Shown here: positions 43,440-45,211 of the stretch, in pieces
Layout: each line of letters begins with the position of its first letter
Position numbering within the stretch: position 1 is the stretch's first letter
Assembly (NCBI RefSeq): GCF_009846885.1
Contig: NZ_WUWM01000043.1
Coordinates: 1 to 45,211 of the forward strand
Direction: 5' to 3'
Length of the DNA: 45,211 nucleotides
DNA from: Paenibacillus puerhi
GTDB taxonomy: Bacteria > Bacillota > Bacilli > Paenibacillales > NBRC-103111
Notes under the pieces: generated by a model
Told to the model about the DNA's origin: nothing
Seen by the model: the letters and a program-made list of their open reading frames with translations, nothing else
Database searches by the model: none
Program-made: the position numbers and the translations under genes

Positions 43440-44726
43440 ATGCGATCACAAAAGTTGATCCATAAAAGAGTAAGATATTTACTACTTTTAGCCATAATTA
43501 TTACATTGCAAGCTTTTTTTACGAAAACATCTTTTTCTTCTTCATCAAACTATTACTATGATAGTAACAATAGATTGTTATACAGTGGTCCGGGAGAAAG
43601 TTATAAGTATGACAGAAATGGGAACCTATTATTCAAATTTTTGTCTAAAGAATTTAATCATGACAACTATGTAACCCTTGATATGTTGTTCATTAATACA
43701 GAAGAAGGTGCAAAAAATACAGTAGAGTTCTGGATGTATTGGGACGGAACCAATTCGGTAATGCCCATGTCTTGGGAGAACTACTATACTTTATGGTTTG
43801 CAAACGGCTATTTTGGATTTAATACGGGTGAAAGCAACATTCTAGGGATTTCCTCCGATAATTTAGCGAATCGCTGGTTGCATGTAGCAGCAGTATTCTA
43901 TAATGGAGTACCTAATGCAGGGCAAAATGAACTGTATATTGACGGAGAAAAACAGCTCTTGGAGCCGAAAATGGGAACTACAACTCGTGCGGTGGCAGCG
44001 ACAAAAAAGGCATATATTTCAGGGACCGGAGGAACCGAACTGTACAGAATGGGTGGAAGAATCGGTGAAGTGAGAATATGGAACTATGCTTTGACGGAAA
44101 CAGAAGTAAAGTCGAACATGTACAGGGTACTGCAGGGGAATGAGACTGGACTCGCAAGTTATTGGAGACTAAGTGATGCGCCTGCCCCGAGTAAATCTGT
44201 AAGCTTTAATGGAAGCGAGCAAATAACTGTAAACAACCTCACAGTCAATACAGAAGAAGGTGCGAAGAATACAGTAGAGTTCTGGATGTACTGGGACGGA
44301 ACCAATTCGGTAATGCCAGTGTCTTGGGAGAACTACTATACCTTATGGTTTGCAAACGGTTATTTTGGATTTAATACGGGTGAGAGCAACATACTGGGTA
44401 TATCATCAACTAACCTAGCGAATCGATGGGTGCATGTAGTAACGGTATTCTATAATGGGGTACCTAATGCAGTGCAAAATGAACTATATATTGACGGAGA
44501 AAAACAGAACTTGGAGCCGAAAATGGGAATAACAACTCGTTCGGTGACAGCGACAGAAAAGGCATATATCTCAGGGACGGGAGGAACCGAACTGTACAGA
44601 ATGGGCGGAAAAATCGGTGAAGTGCGAGTATGGAACTACGCTTTGTCAGAAAAAGAGGTGAAGTCGAACATGTACAAGGTACTGCGGGGGAACGAGTCTG
44701 GATTAGTAGGTTATTGGGTACCGTAA
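43440..44726 (+). CDS. Secreted YD-stub protein with two LamG-like lectin modules
   Basis: A 428-residue protein with an excellent ribosome binding site (AGGAGG, 9 bases before the ATG) and a signal peptide (about 1-36, YLLLLAIIITLQAFF). Two YD repeats come next (YYYDSNNRLLYS and YKYDRNGNLLFK). Two concanavalin/laminin-G-like modules fill 84-242 and 268-426 (NTEEGAKNTVEFWMYWDG, IGEVRIWNYALTETEV), nearly identical to each other. Same design as the 41403 product with a different lectin domain. Probably a surface or secreted glycan-binding protein. Confidence 0.78.
   Translation: MRSQKLIHKRVRYLLLLAIIITLQAFFTKTSFSSSSNYYYDSNNRLLYSGPGESYKYDRNGNLLFKFLSKEFNHDNYVTLDMLFINTEEGAKNTVEFWMYWDGTNSVMPMSWENYYTLWFANGYFGFNTGESNILGISSDNLANRWLHVAAVFYNGVPNAGQNELYIDGEKQLLEPKMGTTTRAVAATKKAYISGTGGTELYRMGGRIGEVRIWNYALTETEVKSNMYRVLQGNETGLASYWRLSDAPAPSKSVSFNGSEQITVNNLTVNTEEGAKNTVEFWMYWDGTNSVMPVSWENYYTLWFANGYFGFNTGESNILGISSTNLANRWVHVVTVFYNGVPNAVQNELYIDGEKQNLEPKMGITTRSVTATEKAYISGTGGTELYRMGGKIGEVRVWNYALSEKEVKSNMYKVLRGNESGLVGYWVP
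43690..44166 (+). repeat. Intragenic direct repeat, copy 1
   Basis: About 477 bases encoding the first LamG-like module. A copy 552 bases downstream (184 codons) differs by only scattered changes, so the duplication is recent or kept uniform by recombination. Confidence 0.85.
44242..44718 (+). repeat. Intragenic direct repeat, copy 2
   Basis: Second LamG-like module, in frame with copy 1 and ending at the gene's C-terminus. Conserved runs include AATACAGTAGAGTTCTGGAT and GGGACCGG/GGGACGGG-type segments. Confidence 0.85.
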
Positions 44727-44780
44727 GAATCCTTATACAGGACGAGCGATGTAGTCCCATCCATCAGCTCTTTCAGTTAT

Positions 44781-45002
44781 TCAGGAACTAATGAATAGAA
44801 ATGGAGTTTCTACGGGTGTCAGTGAATCTGCTATGAAGAATGTCATATCACAGATATCAACTGAAGAACTAACAGATGTTTCAAAATTGCTGAGGCTTGA
44901 AGAAAATAATCGATCCCCGAAATTTTTCTGTTCTAGCACATCAATCCCTAGGAAACGCTTTAATTCAGCTAAACTGTTTTGAATATCAGACCCATTATTC
45001 AC
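44781..45002 (-). CDS. Short ORF of unknown function
   Basis: 73 residues from GTG 45002, with GGGGAG 7 bases upstream. The N-terminus is helical (SLAELKRFLGIDVLEQKNFG), then Ser-rich (SSSLSNFETSVSSS); no family recognised. A plus-strand frame across the same bases is also open and protein-like (STEELTDVSKLLRLEE) but lacks a good start site, so which strand codes is undecided. It fills most of the gap from 44727 to the insertion element. Confidence 0.3.
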   Translation of the reverse strand: MNNGSDIQNSLAELKRFLGIDVLEQKNFGDRLFSSSLSNFETSVSSSVDICDMTFFIADSLTPVETPFLFISS

Positions 45003-45087
45003 TTTAAAACTCCCCTAGATTTCACCGAAATATCAGTTGTTTATTAAAACAGCTGCTTTATGAATTGTTAACCCGGGTGAGTAATTA

Positions 45088-45211
45088 GGGCTTGCTGAAC
45101 AACTCAATTTATAAAGCGCAATGTGTTAAATCGAAAAAGGGTGAAAAAAACGAAAAAGAGACTCCGAAGTCGCTTCTCCAGATTCATGACTAAGAATTGG
45201 ATGGCGATTAC
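45088..45211 (-). mobile_element. End of an insertion sequence running off the window
   Basis: GGGCTTGCTGAACAAC at 45088-45103 resembles the terminal repeat of IS1182/IS4-like elements. Immediately inside it an open minus-strand frame ends at 45104. The rest of the element, including its other inverted repeat, is outside the window. Confidence 0.55.
45104..45211 (-). CDS. Putative transposase, C-terminal 35 residues
   Basis: Open from the window edge to TGA at 45104-45106. The end (FLVMNLEKRLRSLFFVFFTL) is a hydrophobic and basic tail of the kind seen at the C-terminus of IS1182-like transposases (the NL-x-K segment). Too short for a firm family call. Confidence 0.45.
   Translation of the reverse strand, partial: VIAIQFLVMNLEKRLRSLFFVFFTLFRFNTLRFIN

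Overview
The window looks like a chromosomal segment of an endospore-forming, moderately GC-rich Firmicute, most probably Paenibacillus or a close relative. The clues are a BclA-like collagen glycoprotein of the kind found on spore surfaces, copper-amine-oxidase-type stalk domains on secreted proteins, AGGAGG ribosome binding sites with frequent GTG/TTG starts, and many two-domain AraC regulators. No rRNA, tRNA or CRISPR array was seen.

Layout. 0-3.7 kb: the 3' part of a collagen-like surface glycoprotein gene followed by two glycosyltransferase genes and a small coiled-coil protein, a likely spore-surface glycan locus. 3.9-9 kb: a secreted Cu,Zn superoxide dismutase, a TetR-DUF3995-FAD monooxygenase operon with a two-box operator (the DUF3995 gene is frameshifted), a tiny membrane protein and a SEC-C zinc-motif protein behind a Fur-like box. 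9.3-11.6 kb: pncA-pncB, the nicotinamide-to-nicotinate mononucleotide salvage operon. 11.6-16.6 kb: a secreted stalk-domain protein, an HmoA-like heme monooxygenase, an Asp-box/M23 cell-wall peptidase, a coiled-coil/GNAT fusion and a pair of AT-rich intergenic repeats. 16.7-21.2 kb: FAD oxidoreductase, divergent AraC regulator and a Gfo/Idh/MocA dehydrogenase, probably carbohydrate related. 21.3-25.2 kb: an RNA-repair type operon of rtcB and an AAA+ ATPase, preceded by a small frame-disrupted gene whose stop overlaps the rtcB start, then an alpha/beta hydrolase. 25.3-29.6 kb: trxB, then a sugar isomerase, an AraC regulator and a second Gfo/Idh/MocA dehydrogenase.

From about 29.6 kb to the end the DNA becomes visibly AT-richer and every large gene encodes a secreted protein. 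The centre is a 1559-residue RHS/YD-repeat protein with a variable C-terminal putative toxin and a following candidate immunity gene. Around it lie four other secreted proteins, each with only one or two YD repeats attached to carbohydrate-binding or Fn3-like modules (discoidin, CBM4/9-like, LamG-like, propeller-like). This RHS core plus 'YD-stub' satellites is the most unusual arrangement in the window. The island holds gene remnants, a decayed IS3-family transposase piece, and the end of another insertion element at the right edge, all consistent with transfer and rearrangement.

Three small genes (DUF3995, the gene before rtcB, and the gene before the 1051-residue protein) are each disrupted by one frame change. 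They may be pseudogenes or base-call errors; raw reads would decide. Family names are from motif recognition, not from database searches.
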